Shown in pieces: positions 47,229-62,000 of a stretch of 62,000 nt of DNA. The stretch lies in NCBI GenBank assembly GCA_012295275.1, contig CM022665.1, forward strand, positions 9,736,476 through 9,798,475. The letters are read 5' to 3'. Every line of letters starts with the position of its first letter. Positions within the stretch are counted from its first letter, which is position 1. A program made the translations under genes and the position numbers. The DNA comes from Chrysomallon squamiferum. Lineage: Eukaryota > Mollusca > Gastropoda > Neomphalida > Peltospiridae. The notes beneath the pieces were generated by a model that was not told the DNA's origin, did no database searches, and saw only the letters and a list, made by a program, of their open reading frames with translations.

Positions 47229-47581
47229 AAGATGAATCGCCGCAATATAAATAGATAGGTGATTACTCAGGCTAGACAGATTATAGCGTCAAATATATAT
47301 ATTGCATAGAGATCCTGTTCATAACTACAGCTAACTTTTTAAACTTTCCTTTCACATCACACACCACTTAGTTTAAGCCGTGAATGTAAGTACTTTTTTA
47401 AATTTGTTGATAATTTAAAAAATAAAAAAAAAAAATAAAAAAAATTATTTTTATTATTTAAAATAGTCAAAAATAAGTTTTGTTCGTTTTTTGTTGGATA
47501 TGTATTTATGTATGTATGTATGTATGTCCGTATGTATGTGTTTATATTTACATATATTAGCATTCTATATCAGTAATTTAT

Positions 47582-47583
<2 letters not shown>

Positions 47584-47665
<82 letters not shown>
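47584..47665. repeat. (CT)n microsatellite
   Basis: About 82 bp of CT upstream of the plus-strand Kunitz start codon, probably in its 5' UTR intron. Confidence 0.97.
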
Positions 47666-47667
<2 letters not shown>

Positions 47668-47958
47668 TTATCTCTCTATTTATCTATCTTATATATAATG
47701 TCGTAATCAAAGACAAATGTCCCAACGATCATGTTATCCTGTTCTCATACTTTATTATCAACAAAAATTGGTTGCCTTTATAACTGAAATATTAATGGGA
47801 ACATATACAAAATACGTTTGGACGATTAAAACATACCTTTTTTTGTTGTTGTTCTTGCAAACAATATATTTTGCTTAATTAAAAAAGTAAAGCTCTAAGA
47901 CAGCTGAATCATTATATATTTATAGCAGTGGTGATAATAACAACATTTTTATTTCAGA

Positions 47959-51330
<3,372 letters not shown>

Positions 51331-53461
51331 AATATTTAATCTTTTAATCAACTTAATCCCGAAACCTAACCATAGTATTAGTTACAGATTTTGTACAGAT
51401 GTATGCCACAGTAAAAAAAGATTTATAATAATTTGTATACTTAAACCTTGTGAGTTTTATCACATAGGATTTACAGCTCAAGAACCTGGTTATTTGATGA
51501 TGTGTATGTTTCTGTTTATTGTACATTTGTACAAACTAATAGAAAAAAAATAAAATAAAAATAAACGACAGCAACAAAAACAAAAACACAAGAAGAAAAT
51601 CGAAGAAAAAAAAAGAAAGAAAACTAATATTCTTTACACTTCTAAAAATAAATTAATTATTTTATTATTATGGTCTTCTATCAACTTTAATAACAAAGTA
51701 TGACAAAGGCAGTCCTGTTTTTCAGGACTCTGTCCTCCATTCTGTCCTCCATCAAGTATAAATCTCTTTAGAAATGTATCGTTTTAATTGTTTACAAAAC
51801 ATTTTTAACCATTAATGTTTCAGTGTTTAATTTGATCTTCTTTTTGGGGTTAAAAAATGAATGTTAATTTATTTCGATTCTTTATGAATACTGTATAGAC
51901 GCACCTATCATGTATCCAACATATACAGTGAATTGTTTTGTTAGGTTTTATTTTTTATTTTATATATTTTTGTCATTTAAATTTTAGAAAAAAACAAAAT
52001 AGCACACATTACATTATGGTGATATTTGACAATTTAACCCTTCCAAGTATATTTTATCTATTTTATGCAACTTTTGATATTTCAACTCATCATTAAACAT
52101 GTTTAATTTAGATTAGAAATGTGTCACAGTATTTTTTTAAACATCCTTCTTGTTTGGAAATTTTATGATAATAAAATGTATTGTTACAAAATATTGGAAT
52201 GCCGCCATTTTACTCTCAGCTCTGAAGCCGTGACGTCATCGCATAGTTTGCGGAATGATAACTGTATTTTTTTTTGATAGGAGAAATCGGTCTGCTTTGT
52301 AAGCGAAAACGATGCCCAAATATTTTTAAACTATAGTCTTTGTTATTTTGTAATTAATTAAGACAGCAGAAAAACAAATAAACCAAAAAATAAAAAAATA
52401 AAAAACTGGAAGTATACAGAATTTTGTTTTATACTATTTCTTTTATCACCAAAATTTCACTTTAATACTAGGATATATAATTAACAATGTTTTAATTATA
52501 CAAATATTTTCGAATTTTAACTTGTCATATTTTTATTATATCTGATTAGACCACTACAATGGTTCATATACATTTTGGTCACCATTCTGCCTTTACTAGC
52601 TCGACGAAATGCAGTTCAAAATGGTTCTGAAAATGACTCATCCATTGGCATGTTTTTCAGATGTTAACTTACAATTTGATTTGATATGTCTAGTGTTCAG
52701 TTTTGTTTTTCATTCATTTGTTACATTATCGTAGACCTGATTACAACACTCAAAAATAAACTATGTATTTCTTGATAAATCTTTATTCACGAAAATGCTG
52801 TGATCACAAATAAATAAAATGGTGGACGGAGAAAACAAAAATGAATCATTATGAAATAACTTTCTTCAGATGTACTGAAATAAGTCATCTTAAAGAATAA
52901 ATACAATGAATAAGATTGTGTTTTGCATTTATCACAACTGAGAACAAAAATAGATAATAATAATAATAATAATCATAATAAAATAAATTTCATGTAAACA
53001 CTGGAAAGGATCGAAACTGATAAATGTAATTAATAATGACAGATAAAGTAAATTAACATTATTAACATTATTAACAATATTTGTTCATTGATGCTTAACT
53101 AGTTTTCCTGGATGGCACACATTAATTTTTAGTAACAAATTGATATAAATATTAAAATAATAATAATACTATTTGTTTATCACAAATTGCATAAGAGTAT
53201 GAGAATCCGAAAGTTCACATTAAAAATCTGATTTTCATCACTGGTTGTTAATATGTTGGCAAAATAAATTAAGTATTTTTAAGCAATGCCAATATGGCAA
53301 AAGTTAAAATTTTTGGCTGCACACTGTGAATATTTATACACGATGTTTTAGATCACATCTGATATTTTATGACCTTTTGGATCTCACTTAACAACACATT
53401 GTAAAGAAACAAAACATATTTGATCAAAACCATTTAAAAACAAAACAAAAACTTCTTCCAC
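51331..53461. other. Convergent intergenic region between the small Kunitz gene and FSIP1
   Basis: No gene seen. AATAAA hexamers near 51549 could end the Kunitz transcript. On the minus strand AATAAA at 52787-52782 could end FSIP1. Everything else is AT-rich unique-looking sequence. Confidence 0.5.
52782..52787 (-). terminator. Candidate FSIP1 polyadenylation signal
   Basis: Minus-strand AATAAA about 675 nt past the FSIP1 stop. It is one of several possible hexamers in AT-rich sequence, so the choice is weak. Confidence 0.25.
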
Positions 53462-56400
53462 TCAGTCACATGAACTACCATCAAATGTTCTGACAGTGGG
53501 TGTGGACAGGCCAGAGGATGCTGACTTTGTTAATCTAGAGGTTTGTCCTGGTCTCCTCTCGCCTGCTGGAGGCTGTGGCATGGACATTTCAAAACTTGAA
53601 CTTCTTTCTTCAGCAGCATTTCCACCACTGTAGTCTCCATCACAGAGATTGTTTCTCAGAATGTCTATGCTGCTTCTCGCACTTGCCATTTGTCCATTTG
53701 CTTTGCTGTGACTCTCGTTCTTTGTCAGCTGGTTGTTCAGACCCTGGCTCACCAGAAATGGACTGGAATTTATTTCTGGCAAAATGAGTCGATTTTCGTT
53801 GTTATCCATCATATCGTAACTTCTGTAGGACTGATTTGAGATGGGTCTTCCTAATATGTTGTGTGATTCTAAAGCATTTCTTAAAGACAGGTGTGTTGAT
53901 GACCTTGAATAAAGTTCTTCAGCTGTTTTGATAGGATCAGAGCTTTCATCTTCTTCTACTATTGTCTTCCATGTTTCAGCTAAAATAGCCTTCTGTCCTT
54001 CACCTTAAATAAAATATATTTATTGGCAACAGTCCCAGTACTAAAATTATACTTTCAGTAATAGTAAAAATAATCGGCAACAATTTGGATTTGGAAAATA
54101 TTGTTTTATTTATGTAAATGATGCATACACATTTATGCAGAGGGTTCAGATTTACGTAACATATACCTCTCTGTTTAAATAATTAGAAATATGTTGCAAG
54201 TGTTTGATTTTTCCCTTTAATATAGAAATTATTATTTGGTGTATTTTCTGTTGCCTTTGAATATATTACAGTACGTCTGAAAATGTTTGCTAAAGAAATA
54301 TAATAACTTTTTAATTTTTTATTATTATTTTGAAAATATATAAATTTATAAATTTAACAAACCTTTCAGAGTCATTAATACACACAAAATAATTAGTTAT
54401 ATTAGTTTTTGTTTTCTTTATTTTTAGCAACCTGTCTTTTATATCAGTACTATATTGCAGATATTGTTTTATTTAAAATGGACAGAATAAACAGAAAACA
54501 ATATGTCATATCTGTCTGCTAAGAATAATTATTTTTATTTACTTACTTTCCACTTCTGTTTTCAAAATTATTTTATGATAAAATGGAAAATGGCCTCTGG
54601 GCATCATTATCAGGCTGCCATTTTATTGTCATGCTTTATTACTAGCAAAGAATGGTTGTAATAACAGGTAAAGCACTAATTTAAATTATATAAATGTATT
54701 CCATTTTTGCACACACAAACACACACATCACAAAATTTATATTAAACAAAACAGAAAAAGAAGCAGGTTATAAAAATAAAATTAAAAAACATAAAAATAA
54801 ATCACTGATCCTACCTTCTGCTTCACCATTCTCTTCTTCCTCTAACGTTCCAAGTCTTGAGCTTAATGGAAACTGGGCTTCTGCTAACAGTTTTTGTAAA
54901 ACATCTTCTGGCAGTCTGGGTGGGTTTTCCATGATGCTCAGTCTTGATGATGACAAATCAGATCTGATAAATCAAAACACTAAGTATTATAAAACATATC
55001 CAAGACTAGATTTTCTTGCAGTTAGCAAATATATTTGTTAAAACATATCTACGACTAGATAATTGTTTTATTATTTACGCAATCCTATTCCATTATTTAT
55101 TTTATTAAATTTGATTCCTAATTTTATATACTAACATGACCTTGACATTGTAACAGAACAGTCACAGTTTTGGACGTTAAAGTTGAATGAACCAACCTTC
55201 TTTCCTTCTTTATTATGCTAGCAATAGCATAACAGTAATATTGCTGTTTCAGAAAAATAGTATATATAAAATATATCTGAGACTAGATAATCCTGCAATT
55301 ACGAAAAAGCTAGAATAGTATAAATATTTTTATATCACTCCTTATTATTCAGTTAGGCTCTAAATATATACTATAGTTGATGATGCATTTAATGCTTTTA
55401 TTTTCTATTTCATCATTAAAATGATTATTTGAGAAAAACAATCGGAATAAATTGGTTTTTTCAAGTCTTTGTCAAACATTTGTACTGCAGTTTATTTTAA
55501 CTTTAAATTAGAGTGTACAAGTCTGTATCACAATTTGTGCTTAAATTCAGGAAAATATTGTTTATAATTTATTTTATAGAAATTCCAGATGGTGATTAAA
55601 TGGTTTTTTTTTTTTTTTTTTTTTTTTACAACAACCATAATAAACAATGAATAAGGAAATAAATCATATTAAAACCTCTGGGTCACCTTAAATGATAATC
55701 CTAATGAAAACGAAACAATAAATGGGTGAGTCAAAATATTTGCTAACATTTCCTATTGTTTTTCCAAGTTTCAGTTAAAACAGCTTTCTGTCTGTCACCG
55801 AAAATTAATTAAATACACGTAAGTATTTATATATGTTGTTTATTTAACTTTAATTATCTTTTTCTATTTGAAAGTGCTAACTGATTTTGATGAGAAACAC
55901 TAAGCTGTATTAACAAATTGTTATAACAGACACCTAGAAGTTAAATTGTTGTCTTCAGTGGTGCAATCTGAACGTGATGTTCTGGACAGAGAGCGAACGC
56001 ACTGATCTAGCAGACTGTTGAGTTGATCTTCTGACAGGCGGGGTGATTCAGACTACAAACAAAAATTAAACATTTACTTTTAAAAAATAAACATCTTCAC
56101 ATAGGCAAAATGGATCAGTAATATGGTTTACAATATTCCATTGTTATTAACAACTGATCTATTTACAAAAGACAAATTATAAGTTTAAAAAAAAAAAAAA
56201 TCCAAAATGCTAAATAAAATTGTTTTTCAGCACAAATATTATGTAATTTCCAGCTATGATTTTTGAAATATTTTCAACATAATTCTTGACAGATGTGATA
56301 TGTTGTGATGTGATTTGTATTGTATTACTCTACATATAGAATGTCTTCTTAATAATAAACAATTAAAAATATTTAATTATATCTTTTTTTAACAATCGCC

Positions 56401-58291
56401 TTTACAGAAAAAAATGCCTAAGTACAGCCATTCTTAGTTAGGGCCATATGACCTTCTGGGGAAACCTGGCACATTTGAAAGAGTCCACAGACAGAAAAAA
56501 TTTGAGAAACTGATTTTTTTTTTTGTCTCTCTGCCCTGGAACCTGCAGAAAGCTCCAAAAATGGCTATGGCCCCACAAAAAAGTTGAGAATGTCTGTACA
56601 AGTACATACCAAAATTATGATCATTATTTTAATAGTTATTAAAGACTTCAATAATATTTATTCATGAACAAAAAGTGTTATATTTTATTATCATTTAATA
56701 ATATACAGTAATGCATAAATCTACAAATAAGTATAAAATGCCAGTTTTGCTCCGGATGTTTATATTTTAATAATTGGGTTAAAAAATTACGATTAAAATA
56801 CTAAGTAAACCTAAATTTCTCTTTGGAATTGAAATCACTGCCAAAAATACCTCAGTAGTCATAGGATTGTGAAAATAAGACAGCTCTTCTTCTATAGCTT
56901 TCAGTCTCGTCTGCATATCTCGCTCTTCTTTAGTTTCTAGGAGAACTCTCTCCCCGTATCGGTCATTTTCAATACAAGACATTACATCCACACGTGTGAA
57001 GCATTTGTGCTGTTGAAAAATGCATGTGAACACGTACAAAGATAATGTGTGTAAAAATAAAAAAAAAAAAATAAAAAAAATGGTGATTCCCCATTGCAAG
57101 CAGTGATGTATTAATCTGTCAGGTCTACTTACTTTTCTCATAAGTTAAAAAAATAATAATAAAATAATAAATAAAAATCTGGATTCATCATGCTAGTATT
57201 TAATACAGATATAAAAGAAATTTTAAAATAAGTGAATAAAAATGAAGTGGTGACTGCTTGAAAAAAAAATGTGTGAAAATTGTATGAATTTCATGTCATG
57301 CAAATGTAAATAAAAAAAAAAATGAAATAAAAACAGTTTGGTGTCATTAATTAAAAAAATAATAATAATAACAATAAAACTGATCAAAATAAAAATAAAA
57401 TTGAACTCAGCATTAACAATGAAAAAATATAAATAAAATTTTGAATAAATTATTAAAATATATTTTAAAATTTTTCTTCTGTGAATGGAAATCAAATACC
57501 TGCTCTGATGCTCTGGATGGTGCAATTACAAGAGATTCATATTCTTCATTTGGCAGAAGCATTCTCAGACAACCATCTATGTAAGTGAGTGAATCTTTCT
57601 CCGTCATGTCTGGGTTATACCCATCTCCTGGAGTCACACTAATCATCTGACTGCCAGATTCCTGATTCATAAAAATTGTATATAATTATTTGAAAACATT
57701 TATTCCAGTTCCAACAACATAATATGGCTGAAAACCACTTACATTTACCAGATTTTGGATTATTAAATGATGAACCTATTACAAAAACATTCTTTTTCCA
57801 ATAACAACAACCGTTCATGGCATAAAGTTACTAATTTACCTGTCATTAAATGATTACCATATTAAAATGTATTTTTCTAATTCCAATGTGGGTATGTGGT
57901 GTGAAGCCAGTTATATTGATGTCATTCAATGATTAAATGATTATCATATTAAAATGTGTTTTTCCAGTTGTAACAAGGTTATATGGCTCAAAGCCAGTTA
58001 TATCTATCTGAAATTAGGTGATTAAATAATTAGCATATTAAAATATATTTTTGGAATCCAACAACAGTAAATTATTAAACAAAGTTTATGTGAATTTAAG
58101 TATATCTAAGTATCTATATTAAGTGTAATCTGTATCACCTGATCGATGGAATTAATGTCATCTTGACCTTCAGGTATGGAGTCAAGGTCAGCCAGCAGTT
58201 CCCCCACCCTCTTTTTCTCCTCCTCTGTCATAGCAATTTCAGCTTTGACAGCTGCCAGCTAAGAAAACAAAACAAAATAATAATAATAATA

Positions 58292-58324
<33 letters not shown>

Positions 58325-61300
58325 GTTATAACAACAATAACTGCAATAATAATAAAAGATTATGAAATAAAAAAAAATATACAAATTTAAACCTTGCTGT
58401 TTTTCCCCAATTACCAACATCATAAACATACTTTTTTTTAACAGGAATAAACAAATACAAAATGTATTAGATGTAGCCAAAATGATAATTAATTTGCTCA
58501 ACCCCCCCTCCCCAAAAAAATTAATTATCAGTATTCAGTTTTAAAACAATTTTAAAAAAATACATGTTGACTACGTATAAAAAAAAAAAAAAGAGGTGAA
58601 ATGTGTTGAACTAGTGAACTTTCAGTGATACCAGCCCAGATTGATTTATTACAAACTAAATCTTTATATCAAAGAATCTATCTAAACTGACACAGAACAA
58701 AGTCACTCAATCAAAAACTGTTTTGTTTTCTTTATTCACTTTTATTAATTACTTTTTTATAATTCTTGACCCTGATCAAGTGTTTACTTCTCAACATGTG
58801 TTACCTCTTTGTTTCTTCTGATAAAATCTTTCTTTTTCTTCTTTCGTCTAGCCTTGCTTCCTCTGTCATTTTCTCCACTAGTCGCATTAGTTGACTGTGA
58901 AGCAGCAGATGAGCTTCGACTTTCTTTTAAAACATTCAGCAATGAACATTATTAAAGAAACAAAAATGATTATACTGTTATTTTCACTAATTAATATGGT
59001 AAAATTTCTTAAAGGACATTTATAGATCATAATGACTGCATCTTACGACCTTCTGGCTTTCATGTGATAATGCACTGTAAATTCATTTTTCTTTATTTTA
59101 TTTGCACAGAATGTTTGTTTTGCTACTAATTATGTAAATTATTATGTTAGTTAAGTAAAAATGTACCATTTTATAAGTTTATGGAACCCAAAATTACAAA
59201 CCTCCTGCGTTTTCATTTCTTTTATCATTTTCTTTTTGTTGTTCAAAATCGTTTTCATTCAGCTGTGTTTGAAATACTGGAGAAACTGGCCGTGGATTCA
59301 CATCTACTCCTAAACAAAAGTGAAATGATTTAAAATTAAAAATAAATAAATAAAAAATAAAATAAAATAAATTATCAGCATATTAAATAAACATCAATCT
59401 CTTCTTAATCATAAGTTGACACATTTAATAATATCATTAAGAAAGAAAACGGTAGATTAAAATTATATCAGAGCTATTAATTAATAATGAAATACACTGA
59501 AACACAATTAAGAAAATGTTTAGAATTTTTTATTTAAAAAGAATTTGTGAGATGGTCATTTGATTTCATCAGTACTATAATAAACAGTTAGCTGAATTCA
59601 GTGAAAGTATCAACATTATTTGAGAAGTATTATTTATTCACCACCAGACAAATAGGTATTATTTGTGTTTTATTTATTACATGTATTTGTATTTATACCT
59701 TCATTGTGGCTGGGAGGCAAAGCAAGAGCAACAAATTTTTCTGTGTTGCTTTGAATATCTTTCTGAACTCGCCCCTGAGTTTTTATGGCTGCAATTTCTT
59801 CACGTATTCTGTAAGTACATTACAAATACAGGATAAATAAAGAAAACATACATATTATTAATGAAATAAAAGGTCTCTGTACAATTGTATTTAATAACAG
59901 TTATGTTCTATCACGTCTTTTGCAAGATTACAGAACCCAAATTGTTAATTAGACAACAGCTCTATTTATTTAATTAAAAGTCTTTCTTTGTAACCCAGTA
60001 CTAGTGAAAATCACATAAAAGTAATAACTGATTTTGAATTGTTTAATTTACTTTTCATTTTTGTCAGTTAAAAGTTATGCTAGGAATTTTCTAAGCATAA
60101 AATTTGAAAGAGTGCAGAAAATCTTGATTTCAAATGTTATTTTATATTATCAGTATAGTAATTTATTTTATTTTCCATGACATAAGATGAAAAAATAAGT
60201 AACTACTCTTTTTTCCTATTTTCTTTAAAAACATAAAACTTGGATTTACTTTTTTTCCAACAATATCCTATCCCTCTTAACCTCCTTTTCTTTTTTCAAT
60301 TTTTTGGCAAGAATACGATCCAGTTTTTTCATTTTGACATAAGCTTCTCGCAATTTAGGGTCCATGTCCTCCAACCCATCTTCTGCATCTTTCTCAGGTT
60401 TGGCATTGACATCTATCTGACCATGTTCTATAGCTTTGAGTTTAACTCTGTACACGTCCAGTTCATCCTTCATCTCCTCTCTCACCATCTCCTGAATCTC
60501 CTCTTTAATACCTTTCAACAAGTCACGTTCCTCTTCACTGTCAATATCATCACCATCATCATCTTCTTCTGTAAGTATAAAGTAAAATATGTAATTCAGT
60601 AATACTGTATTTTTTTTAATTTTATGGTCCATGATGTGAAGCTTGCGATTTATGTCTAAAACAGTGTTAGTGTTAGTGTCTTTAAGACTTAAAGATATTA
60701 TGTTTTATATCTACAGTATAGAAAGCTCAATTATATTCCCAAATCCAAAATAAACTTATCTATTGAGGTAGAAAAGAACAATAAAATATAACTTAATGTT
60801 TTATTAATCTATGAAAAGTAACAAAGCATTTTGTGAAAGGAGATTTTTTTCTAAATTTATAATGAAAATATAAAAACTAATTCCATAGATGACAGTGCAA
60901 TAGTTTTTAAATACAAACTGTAATAGAAATGGATGTATTTTGTAATAACTGACTGTAATATATTGCCATTATATCTCAAGGCAGATTAGATGTTGACTTG
61001 TATTCTTATGTCAGTCTTGCAGCAAACAGGTATTCTTATAGCAGACATATGTTCTTATAGCAAACTTATATTCTTATAGCAGACTTACACTGATAACAGT
61101 CCTATACTCTAATAGAAGAATTATTTTCTTAATGCAAACATATATTCCTTTACAGACTTATAATCTTATGGTTTCAATCTTATTTTTTGTATACAAAACC
61201 AGTTTTAGTATCAGTCTCTTGCAGGATTAATGAGAACAGAAGATGCTGAAGGTACACACATACTTACGATAAACTAGTAGTCAGTGTTGAAATACAACCC

Positions 61301-61861
61301 ATACACCCCTGAGACAAAGCAGTTACTTGACCACATTACCATAAATGTAGATTACTAAAATAAGTATTAATTTAGAATATTTACCAGCTGCAACCAGTGC
61401 TGTACAGGTGGTGATATTTTCATTTTGAGAAACAGTAGGAAGATCACTTTTTTCTTCATTGTGTTTCTTGTTTTCATGTACTTCTTCTCCTGAACTGGCA
61501 TTTTGTGAGTATTCAGAGATATTGTCATCACTTATGTCTTGTAACTCTAAATCAAAATCATCATCCTGTAATAATTAAAAAAATATCTAATAATTATGTG
61601 CTGCTGGGGTTGTTTTTTTGTATGGGTTTTGTAATAACTAATTATTTGATACAGAAAGTATATTTTTATAGTTATACATGCATATCAGCCATTTCTTATT
61701 TTGTGTGATCTTGTATGCAAGACTATATGCATACTTCAGAGAGAGAGAGCAATGAATTTATAAATGCAACAAATATAAGAACAAAAGACAAAAATACTAA
61801 CCTGAGAAAGATTCAAAAAATCTTTATCACTGTCAAATGAAGAATGTAGGTCTACAGACAT
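53462..61861 (-). CDS. FSIP1: Fibrous sheath-interacting protein 1 orthologue (12 coding exons)
   Basis: Spliced CDS in transcript order: 61861-61802, 61565-61385, 60568-60250, 59808-59699, 59309-59202, 58923-58805, 58258-58139, 57661-57500, 57009-56851, 56052-55934, 54963-54815, 54003-53462. The lengths total 2148 nt, 715 residues, all phases consistent. FSIP1 is a coiled-coil protein known from the sperm flagellum fibrous sheath and cilia. Family marks in order: an acidic N-terminus; the core DPKLREA..KMKKLDRILAKK (about 150-170) with a basic tail; KFVALALPPS; SPVFQTQL; KDFIRRNKE; EEKKRVGELLADLD; ERDMQTRLKAIEEEL; and LSEDQLNSLLDQC (452-464). The 180-residue last exon is Ser/Asn-rich and less conserved. 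The start ATG has A at -3, and an in-frame stop lies upstream if that region is not spliced. Confidence 0.87.
55601..55627. repeat. Poly-T tract
   Basis: About 27 T residues in the FSIP1 intron between 54964 and 55933, i.e. poly-A on the transcript strand. No element body was recognised beside it. Confidence 0.9.
57700..58060 (-). repeat. Degenerate ~115-bp tandem repeat in FSIP1 intron 7
   Basis: Three to four diverged copies share tatggct(g/c)aaagccagttata, attaaatgatta(c/t)catattaaaatg and ttttcca-type blocks in the same order. Confidence 0.75.
58278..58325. repeat. (AAT)n/(ATT)n microsatellite
   Basis: An AAT run passing into an ATT run just upstream (transcript sense) of FSIP1 exon 7. 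The two halves are complementary and could fold. Confidence 0.92.
61000..61170 (-). repeat. Degenerate ~21-bp tandem repeat in FSIP1 intron 2
   Basis: About seven imperfect copies of attcttatagcagacttat, with variants, lie between exons 2 and 3. Confidence 0.8.
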
Positions 61862-61893
61862 GTTTTTTGAAATTCCAGTATTGGAAATAACAT
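61852..61893 (-). promoter_or_regulatory. Overlapping short upstream ORF at the FSIP1 start
   Basis: Minus-strand ATG at 61893 opens a 13-residue frame ending in TAG at 61852, overlapping the main ATG (61861) out of frame. It is only relevant if this segment is in the mature 5' UTR. Confidence 0.3.
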
Positions 61894-62000
61894 GGATCTT
61901 CTTAATCACGATACTGTTATTCCAGATTTTTTAAATATTTTTGTTGTTATCATGCTGTTAAATCTGTAAAGTAATTATTCATATTGATGTACATGTGGCA
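61862..62000 (-). other. FSIP1 5' flank to window edge
   Basis: AT-rich sequence. A weak acceptor-like site (ggaataacag) lies upstream of the start. No promoter element was recognised. Confidence 0.4.

Larger units (their letters stand above)
44324..47957. other. Divergent intergenic / 5' UTR-intron region between the two Kunitz genes
   Basis: This 3.6-kb stretch separates the two start codons and presumably holds both promoters and non-coding first exons. I could not locate the promoters. It contains (CT)n at 44421-44488 and 47584-47665, a signal-peptide-like exon relic at 45264-45309, an imperfect trinucleotide region at 45620-45800, (ATT)n at 45819-45865, a SINE-like relic at 45960-46150 and a 33-bp tandem repeat at 46228-46317. 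Confidence 0.6.

Noticed and set aside
58163-58390. Plus-strand Ile-rich ORF near 58.3 kb
   Set aside because: It runs through FSIP1 exon 7 antisense and an (AAT)n/(ATT)n tract; no independent support.

Overview
The window is strongly AT-rich animal genomic DNA: genes are split by GT-AG introns, intergenic gaps run to many kilobases, and there are very long (CT)n/(GA)n, (AC)n and (ATT)n microsatellites. The gene set (an FSIP1 orthologue, aftiphilin, a TALK/TASK-2-like potassium channel, secreted Kunitz proteins) and one degenerate repeat that looks like a widespread mollusc SINE suggest a lophotrochozoan, most likely a mollusc. The class cannot be fixed from the sequence. I found no rRNA, tRNA, CRISPR array or prokaryotic feature.

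Layout. 1-1860 is intergenic. 1947-3341 (+) is an intronless-CDS class A GPCR that resembles adenosine receptors but lacks their ligand-contact residues. 9542-20144 (+) is aftiphilin (AFTPH), a clathrin/AP-1 traffic protein in eight coding exons, one of them a 15-nt microexon. 20145-29420 is 3' UTR and intergenic DNA with a large degenerate minisatellite and a dead hAT transposase. 29480-35119 (+) is a five-exon two-pore-domain K+ channel whose cytoplasmic tail appears broken by two frameshifts. 36748-44323 (-) and 47959-51330 (+) are two head-to-head secreted proteins with the same exon logic: signal peptide, four-cysteine mini-domain, C-terminal Kunitz domain. The minus-strand member carries about 830 extra residues of cysteine-free F/G/Q/P-rich tandem repeats. 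53462-61861 (-) is FSIP1 in twelve coding exons, convergent with the plus-strand Kunitz gene.

The locus most worth attention is the divergent Kunitz pair at about 36.7-51.3 kb. Matching intron phases and positions indicate paralogy. One copy has become a 1056-residue FGQQ-repeat protein with a 3-unit higher-order repeat and an Arg at the inhibitor P1 site. The other is a 187-residue protein with Val at P1. A start-less signal-peptide-like exon between them and another exon-like ORF inside the big gene may be remnants of further copies. The architecture (secreted, low-complexity repeats plus a protease-inhibitor domain) is of the kind seen in molluscan shell-matrix or secreted structural proteins. 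That role is inference.

All exon boundaries were read by hand from splice consensus and reading-frame continuity. Every spliced gene given here has coding exon lengths that sum to a multiple of three with matching phases.
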